35,777 nt of DNA. Origin: Mycoplasmatota bacterium (lineage in GTDB: Bacteria; Bacillota_I; Bacilli_A; Izemoplasmatales; Izemoplasmataceae). Both the position numbers and the translations under genes were made by a program. Below are positions 18,023-29,336 of this stretch, one piece after another (positions within the stretch are counted from its first letter, which is position 1; the number at the start of each line of letters is the position of its first letter). Where the stretch lies: contig JAUVDP010000010.1 in assembly GCA_030595255.1 (NCBI GenBank), forward strand, positions 1 through 35,777, read 5' to 3'. The notes under the pieces were generated by a model that saw only the letters and a list, made by a program, of their open reading frames with translations, was not told where the DNA came from and did no database searches.

Positions 18023-19047
18023 TAGATAATCTTAACTCCCTTATTAGTTGTTACTTCTCCTATTACTTTTGGAGAAAGTTTAAACTCATTTAAGATTTGT
18101 AATGTTTTATCTGTATCTTCCTCTTTAATTACTAAAACCATTCCAATACCCATATTAAAAATATTATACATTTCAGATTCTTCAATCTTTCCTAATTTTT
18201 GAATTAAGTTAAAGATTGGATGAGTAGTAAATGAATCTTTATAAATTGTAACACCTAGATCACATGGTATGGCTCTAGGAATATTTTCAATAAACCCTCC
18301 CCCAGTTATATGTGACAGTGAGGACACATTGACTTTATTCATTAGTTCTAAAATACCTTCCACATATATTTTAGTAGGTTTTAGCAGTTCATCAATAAGT
18401 GATGTATCTAACTCGCTAAAACGGTGATCTAATGAATAACTATTATCTTTAAAGAAAACTTTTCTAACAAGTGAAAATCCATTAGAATGAAGTCCTGATG
18501 AAGGTAACCCAATTAATACATTACCTTCAGTTACATTATTTAAATCAATAATCTTTGATTTTTCAACAACTCCTGTAGTGAACCCCGCAAGATCATAATG
18601 GCTTCCTTTATATACATCAGGCATTTCAGCTGTTTCTCCGCCTATTAAAGCTGCACCAGCTAATTTACATCCGTAAGTTATTCCTTTTATTATTTCTTCA
18701 ATTGTATCAGGATTGTTTTCCCCTATTGCTATATAATCTAAGAAGAATAAAGGTTTTGCTCCTACAGTTACAACATCATTAACACACATTGCGACTAAAT
18801 CTATTCCGATTGATGAATGGATATTTGCAATTTGTGCAAGAAGTAATTTTGTACCAACTCCATCAGTACCTGAAACTAATACAGGTTCTTTTACATTGTA
18901 TTTCGACAAGTCAAACATTCCACCAAATCCTCCAATGTTTTGCATTGTACCTAAATTAAAAGTGGATGATACATGTTTCTTAATTCTTGAAATAACTTCG
19001 TATCCTTTTTCAAGATTTACTCCTGATTCAAGATATTTTTTTGACAT
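18022..19047 (-). CDS. purM: Phosphoribosylformylglycinamidine cyclo-ligase (AIR synthetase)
   Basis: Closes the imidazole ring of FGAM to AIR using ATP. The 341-aa protein shows the family order YLESGVNLEKGYE, the ATP-binding SGTDGVGTKLLLA segment, DLVAMCVND, GGETAEMPD and a conserved THITGGGF-like block, here SHITGGGFIENIPRA. It starts 16 nt after purF and its stop overlaps the purN start. Identification is secure. Confidence 0.98.
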   Translation of the reverse strand: MSKKYLESGVNLEKGYEVISRIKKHVSSTFNLGTMQNIGGFGGMFDLSKYNVKEPVLVSGTDGVGTKLLLAQIANIHSSIGIDLVAMCVNDVVTVGAKPLFFLDYIAIGENNPDTIEEIIKGITYGCKLAGAALIGGETAEMPDVYKGSHYDLAGFTTGVVEKSKIIDLNNVTEGNVLIGLPSSGLHSNGFSLVRKVFFKDNSYSLDHRFSELDTSLIDELLKPTKIYVEGILELMNKVNVSSLSHITGGGFIENIPRAIPCDLGVTIYKDSFTTHPIFNLIQKLGKIEESEMYNIFNMGIGMVLVIKEEDTDKTLQILNEFKLSPKVIGEVTTNKGVKII

Positions 19048-19063
19048 AACTTGTTACCTCCTA

Positions 19064-20479
19064 TTAAAATTTACCATCTTTATTTGCTTCATCTAATTCA
19101 CGGTAAACATGTGTAGGATATTTACCTGAGAAACATGATACACACATTTTAGTGCGATTACATGCTTCGTGTATTCCATCAATACTTATAAATGCTAAAG
19201 AATCAGCATGAATAATTTCTCTTACTTCTTCTAGTGAATATCTAGAACAAATCAACTCATCATATGTAGAAGTATCTACTCCATAAAAACAAGGATGAGT
19301 AATTTGTGGTGAAGCTATTCTCATATGTACTTCTTTAGCTCCTGCTGCTCTAATTAAATCAATTATTTTTTTTGATGTTGTTCCTCTTACTACTGAATCA
19401 TCTATTATTACTATTTTCTTTCCTTTAACAATTGATGGAACAGGGGATAGTTTCATTTTGACACCCTTTTCCCTCATTGTTTGTGATGGTTGAATAAATG
19501 TTCTCCCAATATACCTGCTTTTTATTAATCCTAACTCAATTGGTATTCCAGATTCCTCAGAAAAACCAAGAGCTGCGGAAGTACTAGAATCAGGAACCCA
19601 AATTACTATATCCGCATCTACTGGAGATTCTTTCGCAAGTATTCTTCCAGCTTCTTTTCTAGATTTATGAACATTCATTCCTTCAATATCTGAATCAGGA
19701 CGTGAAAAATAGATATACTCCATAGCACACATATTATCATAAGTTTTTTTTGCATAGAAATCAGAACTCATATTTCCTTGGTTATCAATAATTAGTATTT
19801 CTCCAGGTAAAATATCTCTAATGAATTTTGCACCTACAGCTTCAAATGCACACGTCTCACTAGATACAACATATCCCCCATTTAGTTTTGCGAGAGATAG
19901 AGGACGAAGGGAGTTTTTATCACGCATCACATATAGTTTATCTTCTGTTAAAGCTAAAAACGCAAAAGCTCCTTCTAGTCTATTCAAAGCTTGTTTTATT
20001 GCTTCAACACGATTTGTTTGATTATCTTTTTTAATTAAATGCGCAAATATTTCAGTATCTGAAGTTGATTGAAATATTGATCCATGTATTTCTAAATATC
20101 TTTTTAACTCTCTTGAATTTACAATATTTCCATTATGACATAGTCCAAAATTACCAGTGTGATGTCTAAACAGAAACGGTTGTACATTTTCTATTCCTCC
20201 TCCACCAGAAGTTGAGTAACGAACATGTCCAATCGCACTATCTCCTTTTAAACTAGCAAGTTCTTTCTCATTAAATACATTATTAACTAATCCAAGTCCT
20301 TTTACTCGTTTTAAGATATTATTAGCTGCTGTAATTATCCCACAACCTTCTTGCCCTCTATGTTGCAAGGCATGAAGTCCATAGTACATTACTTCACTTG
20401 CATTTTTAACATTAATAACTCCAAACACTCCACATTCTTCATTAAACTTATCTTGATATAAAAAGTCAATTTCACCCAT
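19064..20479 (-). CDS. purF: Amidophosphoribosyltransferase (glutamine PRPP amidotransferase), [4Fe-4S] type
   Basis: Commits PRPP to purine synthesis by making phosphoribosylamine. The 471-aa protein belongs to the Bacillus type: a 15-residue propeptide precedes the nucleophile Cys16 in NEECGVFG, which must be exposed by cleavage. Four cysteines sit at the positions used for the [4Fe-4S] cluster of the B. subtilis enzyme (DNMCAMEYI, HPCFYGV, and MCVSCFSG with two). The PRPP motif IVIIDDSVVRGTTSKKI lies near residue 355. Cluster assembly could be served by the SUF genes in this window. It sits between purC (14-nt gap) and purM. Confidence 0.98.
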   Translation of the reverse strand: MGEIDFLYQDKFNEECGVFGVINVKNASEVMYYGLHALQHRGQEGCGIITAANNILKRVKGLGLVNNVFNEKELASLKGDSAIGHVRYSTSGGGGIENVQPFLFRHHTGNFGLCHNGNIVNSRELKRYLEIHGSIFQSTSDTEIFAHLIKKDNQTNRVEAIKQALNRLEGAFAFLALTEDKLYVMRDKNSLRPLSLAKLNGGYVVSSETCAFEAVGAKFIRDILPGEILIIDNQGNMSSDFYAKKTYDNMCAMEYIYFSRPDSDIEGMNVHKSRKEAGRILAKESPVDADIVIWVPDSSTSAALGFSEESGIPIELGLIKSRYIGRTFIQPSQTMREKGVKMKLSPVPSIVKGKKIVIIDDSVVRGTTSKKIIDLIRAAGAKEVHMRIASPQITHPCFYGVDTSTYDELICSRYSLEEVREIIHADSLAFISIDGIHEACNRTKMCVSCFSGKYPTHVYRELDEANKDGKF

Positions 20480-20493
20480 TAATCATCATCCTT

Positions 20494-21198
20494 TTATTTA
20501 ATTCTATTTAAGATCTCAATATATGCTTCTTCAATATTTCCTAAATCTCTTCTAAATCGATCCTTATCCAGTTTCTCAAGAGTTGTTGCATCCCAAAGTC
20601 TACAAGTATCTGGAGATATTTCATCTGCTAATAATATTTCACCATTATTATTTTTACCAAATTCTATCTTAAAATCAACTAAGATAATGTTTTCTTCTTT
20701 AAATAAATCAGATAATATCTTATTTATTTTAGAAGTTGTTTCATACATTTCTTCTAATTCTTTATAAGTACAAATATCTAAGGCTACAGCATGATGATCA
20801 TTTATTAAAGGATCCCCTAAATCATCATCTTTAAGACATATTTCAAAAATAGTATTTGATGGCTTTGTTCCTTCTTTAATTCTTAATCTTTTTGCCATTG
20901 AACCTGCGATAAGATTCCTAACAATAAATTCTAACTTTATAATCTCTACTTTTTGACATAGTTGTGTTCTATCATCAATAGTTTTTACATAATGATTTTT
21001 AATTCCTAGCTTACCTAATTTTTCAAAAAGTACTTGAGTAATTTTATTATTAATAATCCCTTTATTTTTTATCTCTGCTCTTTTCACTCCGTTAAAAGCT
21101 GTCGCTTCATCTTTATAGTGAATATATACTAAGTTTTCATCTTCAGTTTTATAAACTTTTTTTGCTTTACCCTCATATAACAGATTAAATTCTTTCAT
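20494..21198 (-). CDS. purC: SAICAR synthetase
   Basis: Adds aspartate to CAIR with ATP. The 234-aa protein has the family motifs [11 protein letters not shown] near the N-terminus, [26 protein letters not shown] and [12 protein letters not shown] in order. It starts 8 nt after purL. The next enzyme in the pathway, adenylosuccinate lyase (purB), is not encoded in this window. Confidence 0.98.
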   Translation of the reverse strand: MKEFNLLYEGKAKKVYKTEDENLVYIHYKDEATAFNGVKRAEIKNKGIINNKITQVLFEKLGKLGIKNHYVKTIDDRTQLCQKVEIIKLEFIVRNLIAGSMAKRLRIKEGTKPSNTIFEICLKDDDLGDPLINDHHAVALDICTYKELEEMYETTSKINKILSDLFKEENIILVDFKIEFGKNNNGEILLADEISPDTCRLWDATTLEKLDKDRFRRDLGNIEEAYIEILNRIK

Positions 21199-21206
21199 AT
21201 TCTCTC

Positions 21207-24200
21207 CTATTCTTTAAAATATTTTACTGCGTTTTCAAATATATTTTGGTTCTTATTTCCAAAGATATTTTTATAAAGGCCTTCTTGGTATCTTTCTGAA
21301 TGTCCCATTTTCCCAAGAATTAAGCCATCCTTTGAAATAATTCCTTCAATGGCATAAGATGATCCATTCGGATTAAATAATGGTAGATATGTAGGATTAT
21401 CTTTTTCATCTACATATTGAAAAGCGATTTGATTATTTTTAACTAGTTCAAGATAGTCGTTTTCATTAATAATAAATTTTCCCTCTCCATGTGAGACTGG
21501 AATTGTGTGAATATCATTCACTTTGAAAGGTTTAAGCCAGGGAGATTTAATACTTGATACTTTTGTATTAATAAATTTTGAGATATGTCTATTAATTGAA
21601 TTCTTAAAAAGAGTTGGATCACTAATTTCTGGTTCCTTTATTTTTCCATATGGTAATAAACCAGATTTTACCAAAGCTTGAAATCCATTACAAATTCCGA
21701 TAATCAGATGTTTTTTTTCTAAAAACTCTTTAATTGCTGATGATACCTTTTTATTTCTAAGTACATTCGCAATAAATTTACCACTACCATCAGGTTCATC
21801 TCCACTACTAAATCCACCACTAAGCATAATGATATGTGAATTTTTAATATGTTTTACCATTTCATCTATTGAATTATTTATATCCTCTTCACTTTGATTA
21901 TTGAAGACAAAAGGTATTACCTTTGCACCTGATTCTAAGAAAGCACTAGATGTATCATATTCACAATTTGTACCAGGAAAAATAGGAACAAATACATTTA
22001 CTTCATCAATCATAAATTTTGGATATATTGATTCTTCTTTATAAGTTTTTTCACTTTTTAATTGTCTTGTATCCTCATGTAATATTGGATATATTTCTTT
22101 ATATCTTTCTTGGTTATATGTTAAACACTCATCAATAGTTATTGTTGTATTATTAATTGAAATAATATCATTATCTGTAGTTTTACCTAAATATACTGCG
22201 TTTGGATATTTAAGCACTTCATTTGATTCAATTAAAATACTTCCGTAATTATAGGCATCAAGTTTTAAAGAAGTTTCAATATCTACTCCAATTTTATTTC
22301 CAAACGAAGATTTAATTACCGCTTCAATAAGCCCACCATGTTCTAAAGCATACGCACTAATTATTGATTTACTAAGGATATACTTATTAATGAATTTAAA
22401 GTTTTCTTTTAATTCATTAAAGTTATACAATCCATTTTTATCTAACTGATGATTTATTAAATATAAATAATTTCCAGATTCTTTAAATTCTGGGGAAATA
22501 ATATTATCAACATTTTCTGTAGTAACCGCAAACGAAACTAGCGTTGGTGGTACTGATATGTCATTATAAGTTCCACTCATTGAATCTTTTCCACCAATTG
22601 CTGCTAGGTGAAATTCTTTTAAAGTACTCATTGCTCCTAATAATGCAGTAAATGGTTTAGACCACACAGAAGGATCATTATTTAATTTCTCAAAATACTC
22701 TTGGAAAGTAAATTTAATGTTTTTATAATTACCACCTGCAGCGACAATTTTAGAAATTGATTCAATAACTGCTTGACTGGCTCCATGATATGGACTCCAT
22801 TCAGAGATAAAAGGATTAAAACCATAAGCCATCATACTTACTGTTGATGTTTTTTTATCTAATACAGGTATTTTATGAACACTAACTTGAGTTTTAGTTA
22901 ATTGATATTTACCTCCATAAGGCATTAAAACTGTCGTTCTACCAATTGTTGAATCAAACATTTCAACTAACCCTTGTTGGCTAGCTACATTTTCATCTTG
23001 AAGTACTTTTTTAATTTGTACTAATATATTAGTACTTGTGTATCTATCGTTAAATAGATTATTATCTGAAATTTTATTAACTTCTATTGATATTTTTTGT
23101 CTTATTCCAGATGTCTCTATAAACTCTCTTGAAATATTACATATCTCTTCGTTATTCCATTTCATAATTAATCTTTTTTCTTTAATAATTGTAGCAATTT
23201 GTACTGCCTCAATATTTTCATCTTTACAAAGACTAATGAACTTATCTTTATTTTCTCTCGATATTACAACAGCCATCCTCTCTTGCGATTCACTTATCGC
23301 AAGTTCAGTTCCATTAATACCTCTATACTTAGTTGGAACTAATGTTAAATCAATAATAAGTCCATCAGCAAGTTCTCCAACAGCAACACTTACTCCTCCA
23401 GCCCCAAAATCATTTGCTTTCTTAATTAATTTTGTAACTTTTGGATTTCTAAATAATCGTTGTATTTTTCTTTCTTCAAGTGCATTTCCTTTTTGGACTT
23501 CAGAACTAGCTGAATCAATTGAACTTGTAGTATGTACCTTTGATGATCCTGTTGCTCCACCAATTCCATCTCTCCCTGTTTTACCACCAAGCATTACAAC
23601 TATATCTCCTGGAGTTGGTTTTAGTCTAATAACATTCGTTGCTTTTGCAGCACCTATAACTGCCCCTATTTCCATTCTTTTAGCAACATATCCTTTATGA
23701 TACACTTCGTTAACAAATGTTGTAGCAAGTCCTATTTGATTACCATAAGATGAATAGCCATGTGCTGCAACTTTTGAGATAACTCTTTGAGGAAGTTTAC
23801 CCTTAATAGTATGTAATACGTTTTTTGTAATATCTGCCGCACCTGATATACGCATTGCAGCATACACATAACTTCTACCACTAAGTGGATCTCTAATTGC
23901 TCCACCAATACAGGTTGAAGCTCCTCCAAAAGGTTCGATTTCTGTTGGGTGATTATGAGTTTCGTTTTTAAACATTAAAAGCCATTCTTCATCAACTCCG
24001 TCAACATCTACATTGATATAAATACTTGCAGCATTAACTTCGTCACTTATCTCTAAATCTTTTAGATTTCCTCTTTTATATTCATACCTCACATTAATTG
24101 TAGCTATATCCATTAATGTTATTGGCTTATCTTCTCTTTCTAAAAACTTTCTCATTTCTTTATACTTATTAAAACTATTCTCAATTTCTTTTGAATAATC

Positions 24201-24911
24201 ATCTTTAATAAACACCACATCCTTAATCTGTGTTTCAAAGGTTGTATGTCTACAGTGATCACTCCAATAAGTATCTAAAACTCTTATTTCTGTTTCATAA
24301 GGATCTCTACTCTCTTCTTTCTTAAAATAGTCTCTAATAAAGATCAAATCCTCCATTGATAATGCAAGTCCCATTTCACTATGGAGGATTGTAAGTTCAT
24401 CTTCTCCCATTGAAATAAATCCTGATATTTTAGGAATACTAGAAGGAGATACCGCGGCTTCTGTTTTTAAAACAGTTAAGTCTTTTTCCCTTGAATCTAC
24501 ATCGTTAATTAAATACTTCTTAATAGCATCTAATTTTTTTATACTGATTTCTTCATCAAAAGTTATTACCAATCCGCTTTTCACAATTGGCAACTCTTTA
24601 GGATAAATAAGTTTAATACATTGCATTGCGGAATCAGCTCTTTGATCAAATTGTCCCGGTAAATATTCAATCGCTATATAACTTTTTTGTAAATCAATAT
24701 CATAAGATAGAATATCTTTATTTGGTTCATAAAAAATATAAGGGAGTGATTTTTCAATCACTCTTGTTTCTATATCAAAAACATCATAACTTATGATATA
24801 TCTTAAAGAATTCAATTGTACTTCAAAGTTCTGAGCAAGTTCTGAAATAAGATGATTCTTCTCTATTTCATAACCTTTCTTTCTCTCAACAAAAATCCGT
24901 ATTTTTCTCAT
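21207..24911 (-). CDS. purL: Phosphoribosylformylglycinamidine synthase, fused single-chain form
   Basis: Converts FGAR to FGAM with glutamine and ATP. At 1234 aa this is the large fused form rather than the separate PurS, PurQ and PurL of Bacillus. The N-terminal part includes [12 protein letters not shown], typical of the clostridial variant; the synthetase core shows [30 protein letters not shown] and [16 protein letters not shown]; a C-terminal class I glutaminase starts near residue 960 with [22 protein letters not shown], the nucleophile Cys1074 in [10 protein letters not shown], and a HSERYQEG tail carrying the catalytic His and Glu. It begins 2 nt after purK. Its N-terminal domain is assumed to replace PurS. 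Confidence 0.98.
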   Translation of the reverse strand: MRKIRIFVERKKGYEIEKNHLISELAQNFEVQLNSLRYIISYDVFDIETRVIEKSLPYIFYEPNKDILSYDIDLQKSYIAIEYLPGQFDQRADSAMQCIKLIYPKELPIVKSGLVITFDEEISIKKLDAIKKYLINDVDSREKDLTVLKTEAAVSPSSIPKISGFISMGEDELTILHSEMGLALSMEDLIFIRDYFKKEESRDPYETEIRVLDTYWSDHCRHTTFETQIKDVVFIKDDYSKEIENSFNKYKEMRKFLEREDKPITLMDIATINVRYEYKRGNLKDLEISDEVNAASIYINVDVDGVDEEWLLMFKNETHNHPTEIEPFGGASTCIGGAIRDPLSGRSYVYAAMRISGAADITKNVLHTIKGKLPQRVISKVAAHGYSSYGNQIGLATTFVNEVYHKGYVAKRMEIGAVIGAAKATNVIRLKPTPGDIVVMLGGKTGRDGIGGATGSSKVHTTSSIDSASSEVQKGNALEERKIQRLFRNPKVTKLIKKANDFGAGGVSVAVGELADGLIIDLTLVPTKYRGINGTELAISESQERMAVVISRENKDKFISLCKDENIEAVQIATIIKEKRLIMKWNNEEICNISREFIETSGIRQKISIEVNKISDNNLFNDRYTSTNILVQIKKVLQDENVASQQGLVEMFDSTIGRTTVLMPYGGKYQLTKTQVSVHKIPVLDKKTSTVSMMAYGFNPFISEWSPYHGASQAVIESISKIVAAGGNYKNIKFTFQEYFEKLNNDPSVWSKPFTALLGAMSTLKEFHLAAIGGKDSMSGTYNDISVPPTLVSFAVTTENVDNIISPEFKESGNYLYLINHQLDKNGLYNFNELKENFKFINKYILSKSIISAYALEHGGLIEAVIKSSFGNKIGVDIETSLKLDAYNYGSILIESNEVLKYPNAVYLGKTTDNDIISINNTTITIDECLTYNQERYKEIYPILHEDTRQLKSEKTYKEESIYPKFMIDEVNVFVPIFPGTNCEYDTSSAFLESGAKVIPFVFNNQSEEDINNSIDEMVKHIKNSHIIMLSGGFSSGDEPDGSGKFIANVLRNKKVSSAIKEFLEKKHLIIGICNGFQALVKSGLLPYGKIKEPEISDPTLFKNSINRHISKFINTKVSSIKSPWLKPFKVNDIHTIPVSHGEGKFIINENDYLELVKNNQIAFQYVDEKDNPTYLPLFNPNGSSYAIEGIISKDGLILGKMGHSERYQEGLYKNIFGNKNQNIFENAVKYFKE

Positions 24912-24913
24912 GT

Positions 24914-25972
24914 TTACTCCTCAATAATCTCATCTAGAGTTTTATCAATTTCTTTTAATGTATTACCTAAAAAAGTAATATGTCCCATTTTTCTATTGGT
25001 AATGTAATCAGTCTTCCCATACATATGAATATAAACATCATTCATTTTCTTCGCATTTATAATATATGAAATATCTTGTCCTAAAATATTCAACATACAT
25101 GTATTTTTTATTAAATTGGGTTTACTAATTACCTGATTAGTAATTGCTAGTATATGATTATAAAACTGTGATACATTACAACCTTCAATTGTATAATGAC
25201 CTGAATTATGAGGTCTTGGTGCTAACTCGTTAAATAACAAGCAGTCACCTACTACAAAATATTCAATTGCCATTGTTCCAACATAATTTAATTCCTTGAT
25301 AATTTTTTCTGAATATTCTTTCATTTTATTAAAAATATTAATTGGGAAATCATTAGTAACTAAAGACGTATGAAGAATATTGTTTTTATGATGATTAATA
25401 GGTACTGGGAAATATTCAATATTGCCAAAAGTATCTCTTGTTAAAACCATTGAAGTTTCATAGTTATAATTTATAAATTCTTCTACAATATATTCTATAG
25501 ACAAATCAATATCTAACTTATTAAATTCTTCCTTACTAGATATTACATATTGTCCTTTCCCATCATATCCACCAGCAGTAGTCTTTATTACACAAGGATA
25601 AAATTGAATATCATTATTTATTAACTTATGATATTTCACAGTTTTAACTTCTAATCTATTAGCCATATTTTTTTCTAATAAACGGTTCTTTGAGATTTCT
25701 AATGCCTTAGTACCTTGAGGAATTTTATCTTTATATTTTGATATTAAATCTAAATCTACATTTTCAAATTCATATGTTAAGACATCTGATGATCTATATA
25801 ACAAATCTATTTGAGTTTGATCATCATAGTTAGCACAAATGTGTTTATCAGCTATACTTGCTAAAGGACAATTTGGATTTGGATCTAATGATATTACTTT
25901 ATGATTAAGTAGTTTAGCAGCTTCTGCCATCATTAGACCAAGCTGTCCTCCTCCAATTATTCCAATATTCAT
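24914..25972 (-). CDS. purK: N5-carboxyaminoimidazole ribonucleotide synthetase
   Basis: Carboxylates AIR with bicarbonate and ATP to N5-CAIR. The 352-aa ATP-grasp protein starts with NIGIIGGGQLGLMMAEAA, and has KTTAGGYDGKGQ, EEFINYNYE, and the family-specific NELAPRPHNSGHYTIEG. It overlaps purE by one base, so the two consecutive enzymes are translationally coupled. Confidence 0.98.
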   Translation of the reverse strand: MNIGIIGGGQLGLMMAEAAKLLNHKVISLDPNPNCPLASIADKHICANYDDQTQIDLLYRSSDVLTYEFENVDLDLISKYKDKIPQGTKALEISKNRLLEKNMANRLEVKTVKYHKLINNDIQFYPCVIKTTAGGYDGKGQYVISSKEEFNKLDIDLSIEYIVEEFINYNYETSMVLTRDTFGNIEYFPVPINHHKNNILHTSLVTNDFPINIFNKMKEYSEKIIKELNYVGTMAIEYFVVGDCLLFNELAPRPHNSGHYTIEGCNVSQFYNHILAITNQVISKPNLIKNTCMLNILGQDISYIINAKKMNDVYIHMYGKTDYITNRKMGHITFLGNTLKEIDKTLDEIIEE

Positions 25973-26451
25973 TAAAGATCTAACTCCTTATTTTTTAAGA
26001 TATTTTCTGTTTGTGCTTCACGATAACTTTGATATTTTTCATCAATTATCTTACTTGAAATCGCTAAAATAGATATTGCGAATAAAGCTGCATTTTTAGC
26101 TCCATCAATTGCCATTGAAGCAACAGGAACTCCTGAAGGCATTTGCACAATTGAAAGAAGAGAATCAATCCCACTTAATTTTGACGATTTTATTGGAACA
26201 CCAATAACTGGCAAAGTAGTAAGAGATGCTACCATTCCAGGAAGATGTGCTGCTCCACCTGCACCAGCAATAATCAGACTATATCCTTCACTTTTTGCTT
26301 CTTTCGCAAATTCATATAATCTATCAGGTGTTCGATGTGCGCTTACAACTTCTATTGTATATTTTACTTCAAATAGTTCTAATGTATTACATACTTCTTT
26401 CATTACTTTCCAATCACTTTTTGAACCCATAATTATTCCTATTTTTTCCAT
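25972..26451 (-). CDS. purE: N5-carboxyaminoimidazole ribonucleotide mutase, class I
   Basis: Rearranges N5-CAIR to CAIR. The 159-aa protein has [27 protein letters not shown] with the catalytic His, [14 protein letters not shown], and [18 protein letters not shown] in order. The class I assignment fits the presence of purK next to it. The ribosome binding site is AGGAGG, 6 nt before the ATG. It is the first gene of the pur operon, directly behind a guanine riboswitch and its terminator. Confidence 0.98.
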   Translation of the reverse strand: MEKIGIIMGSKSDWKVMKEVCNTLELFEVKYTIEVVSAHRTPDRLYEFAKEAKSEGYSLIIAGAGGAAHLPGMVASLTTLPVIGVPIKSSKLSGIDSLLSIVQMPSGVPVASMAIDGAKNAALFAISILAISSKIIDEKYQSYREAQTENILKNKELDL

Positions 26452-26477
26452 TTTTATCCTCCTATTTTAAATATAAA

Positions 26478-26507
26478 AATGAGGTTTTCATAAAGAAAAA
26501 CCTCATT
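26478..26507 (-). terminator. Riboswitch-controlled terminator before purE
   Basis: An 11-bp stem (26478-26488 with 26497-26507) with an 8-nt loop is followed on the minus strand by a T-rich tract. A competing antiterminator is visible: TCATTATA pairs with TATAATGA over a 3-nt loop, extended by TAAAGAAAA with TTTTCTTTA. It uses both the 3' edge of aptamer P1 and the first arm of this terminator, so the two states exclude each other. Confidence 0.9.
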
Positions 26508-26528
26508 ATAGTTTATAATGAATTTTCT

Positions 26529-26595
26529 TTACGTAGTCCTAAGTTTACGGCCTAGGGTAGAGACTCGCTTTCCATATTAAAGCTATTATACGTAA
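26529..26595 (-). promoter_or_regulatory. Guanine riboswitch (purine aptamer) controlling purE and the pur operon
   Basis: The minus strand shows the full purine aptamer: a 7-bp P1 (TTACGTA with TACGTAA), the TATAAT junction, AATATGG, AGTCTCTACC, CCGTAAA, and GACTACG. The binding-pocket base equivalent to C74 of the xpt aptamer is C, which predicts guanine/hypoxanthine rather than adenine. It begins 4 nt after the guaB stop codon and lies just before a terminator, so it should turn the operon off when guanine is plentiful. Confidence 0.95.
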
Positions 26596-26599
26596 TATA

Positions 26600-28081
<1,482 letters not shown>

Positions 28082-28095
28082 CTAATTTCTAATAA

Positions 28096-28133
28096 AAAAT
28101 GGGTTCTTTTGCATACGCAAAGGAACCCATTTT
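28096..28133 (-). terminator. Riboswitch-controlled terminator before guaB
   Basis: An 11-bp outer stem (28096-28106 with 28123-28133) and an inner TTTGC/GCAAA stem are followed on the minus strand by T6. A competing antiterminator can pair ACGTGAAG, which contains the 3' strand of aptamer P1, with CTTTGCGT in the terminator, plus CCATT with AATGG. Confidence 0.9.
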
Positions 28134-28152
28134 TATTTAATGGAATTTCTTC

Positions 28153-28214
28153 ACGTAGTCCTAAGTTTACGGCTTAGGGTAGAGACTCGCTTACCATATT
28201 AAAGCATTATACGT
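28153..28214 (-). promoter_or_regulatory. Guanine riboswitch (purine aptamer) controlling guaB
   Basis: The minus strand carries the same aptamer as the purE leader, with P1 ACGTA/TACGT, TATAAT, AATATGG, AGTCTCTACC, CCGTAAA and GACTACG. The specificity base is C, predicting guanine. Loop and core sequences are nearly identical to the copy at 26529-26595, while the downstream expression platforms differ, so only the sensor looks conserved or duplicated. Confidence 0.95.
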
Positions 28215-28225
28215 TTTATAATTTT

Positions 28226-28254
28226 ATTTTATCATACTACTATTTTAAACACAA
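28226..28254 (-). promoter_or_regulatory. guaB promoter
   Basis: -35 TTGTGT (28249-28254), a 17-bp spacer, and -10 TAAAAT (28226-28231) with an extended TG one base upstream. Transcription would start around 28219, a few bases before the aptamer P1 helix. Confidence 0.72.
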
Positions 28255-28259
28255 TACAT

Positions 28260-28273
28260 TGAAAGCGTTATTA
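28260..28273. promoter_or_regulatory. cre-like (CcpA) site upstream of the guaB promoter
   Basis: TGAAAGCGTTATTA matches TGWAARCGYTWNCW at 13 of 14 positions, with the central CG intact and only the late C changed. It lies 5 bp upstream of the guaB -35 and also just past the terminator of the aldo/keto reductase gene. No CcpA gene is in the window, so function is inference. Confidence 0.4.
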
Positions 28274-28294
28274 TCAATATTTTTTTATAAAAAA

Positions 28295-28325
28295 AGGTAA
28301 TGAGATAAATATATTTTCATTACCT
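28295..28325 (-). terminator. Terminator after the aldo/keto reductase gene
   Basis: A 9-bp stem (28295-28303 with 28317-28325) is followed on the minus strand by a run of seven T. It ends the suf-aldo/keto reductase transcript and lies directly against the stop codon at 28327. Confidence 0.85.
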
Positions 28326-28326
28326 A

Positions 28327-29319
28327 TTATTTAATTATTTTATTTATTTTGTCTAATTCTTTATCACTAAATTCTAAGTTATCTAAACTAGCCAAATTTG
28401 TTTTTAATTGACTTAATCTACTAACCCCTAATAATACAGAACTAACTCCTTTTTGATTATATGCCCAAGCAATTGCCATTTGTGCTAAAGTCTGATTTCT
28501 CACTGAAGCAATCTTTTTTAACTCAATTAATTTAGTTCTAAGTTCAGGAGTAACTTGACCTTCATTTAAGAAAATTACGTCAGGGTTTCCTGCTCTTGAA
28601 TCAATAGGCACTTCTTTAATATATTTCTCAGTTAATAACCCTTGAGATAATACACTAAAAGGAATCATTCCTACACCTTCATCAATTAACATTTGATCTA
28701 ATCCAGTTTCATCAACCCATCTGTTTAACATTGATAATTTAGGTTGATGGATAAGTAATTCAACTCCGTACTCTCTTAACAATTTAATAGCTTCTAAAGC
28801 TATCTCTTTCGGATAATTAGATAACCCAATATATAATGCTTTACCTTGATTTACGATATCAGCTAAAGCTTTCATTGTTTCAGATAAAGGTGTATCGTAA
28901 TCAGGTCTATGATGATAAAAAATATCAACATATTTTAATCCTAATCTTTTAAGTGATTGATCAAGTGAAGCAATAATATATTTTCTACTACCATGATCTC
29001 CATAAGGTCCATCCCACATTGTATATCCAGCCTTAGTAGAAATAATAATTTCATCTCGGTAAGGTGCTAATTCATTATTTAATATCTTACCTAAATTACT
29101 TTCAGCACTACCAAAAGGACGACCATAATTATTAGCTAAATCAAAATGAGTAATTCCATTATCAAAAGCTTTTAAGATAATTTCTTTAACTTCTTCATAA
29201 GGTTTCTCATTTCCAAAGTTTTGCCATAACCCTAAAGATAACTGTGGTAACTTTAATCCACTATTACCAACTCTATTATAAATCATTTTTTGATATCTAT
29301 CATCAGCTGCTTTATACAT
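28327..29319 (-). CDS. Aldo/keto reductase, YghZ (glyceraldehyde-3-phosphate reductase)-like
   Basis: A 330-aa NADPH-dependent (beta/alpha)8-barrel oxidoreductase. It is strikingly similar to the E. coli YghZ type: LSLGLWQNFG near the N-terminus, THFDLANNYGRPFGSAE with the catalytic Asp60 and Tyr65, STKAGYTMWDGPYG with Lys96, and VDIFYHHRPD with His137. KALYIGLSNYP and a cofactor-binding GVSRLSQLKTNL near the C-terminus agree. The substrate (small aldehydes or methylglyoxal in relatives) cannot be told from sequence. It starts 17 nt after sufB with a GAGGTGA ribosome binding site and no promoter or terminator between, so it appears to be the last gene of the suf operon. Confidence 0.94.
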   Translation of the reverse strand: MYKAADDRYQKMIYNRVGNSGLKLPQLSLGLWQNFGNEKPYEEVKEIILKAFDNGITHFDLANNYGRPFGSAESNLGKILNNELAPYRDEIIISTKAGYTMWDGPYGDHGSRKYIIASLDQSLKRLGLKYVDIFYHHRPDYDTPLSETMKALADIVNQGKALYIGLSNYPKEIALEAIKLLREYGVELLIHQPKLSMLNRWVDETGLDQMLIDEGVGMIPFSVLSQGLLTEKYIKEVPIDSRAGNPDVIFLNEGQVTPELRTKLIELKKIASVRNQTLAQMAIAWAYNQKGVSSVLLGVSRLSQLKTNLASLDNLEFSDKELDKINKIIK

Positions 29320-29336
29320 AATTTCACCTCGATATA

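Noticed and set aside
23038-23700. 220-codon open frame on the plus strand
   Set aside because: It lies wholly inside purL on the opposite strand, has Ser/Pro/Leu-rich composition typical of an antisense shadow, and no ribosome binding site.
26585-26590. TATAAT on the minus strand before purE, possible promoter
   Set aside because: It is the conserved aptamer junction sequence; starting there would cut the riboswitch. No matching -35 was found.
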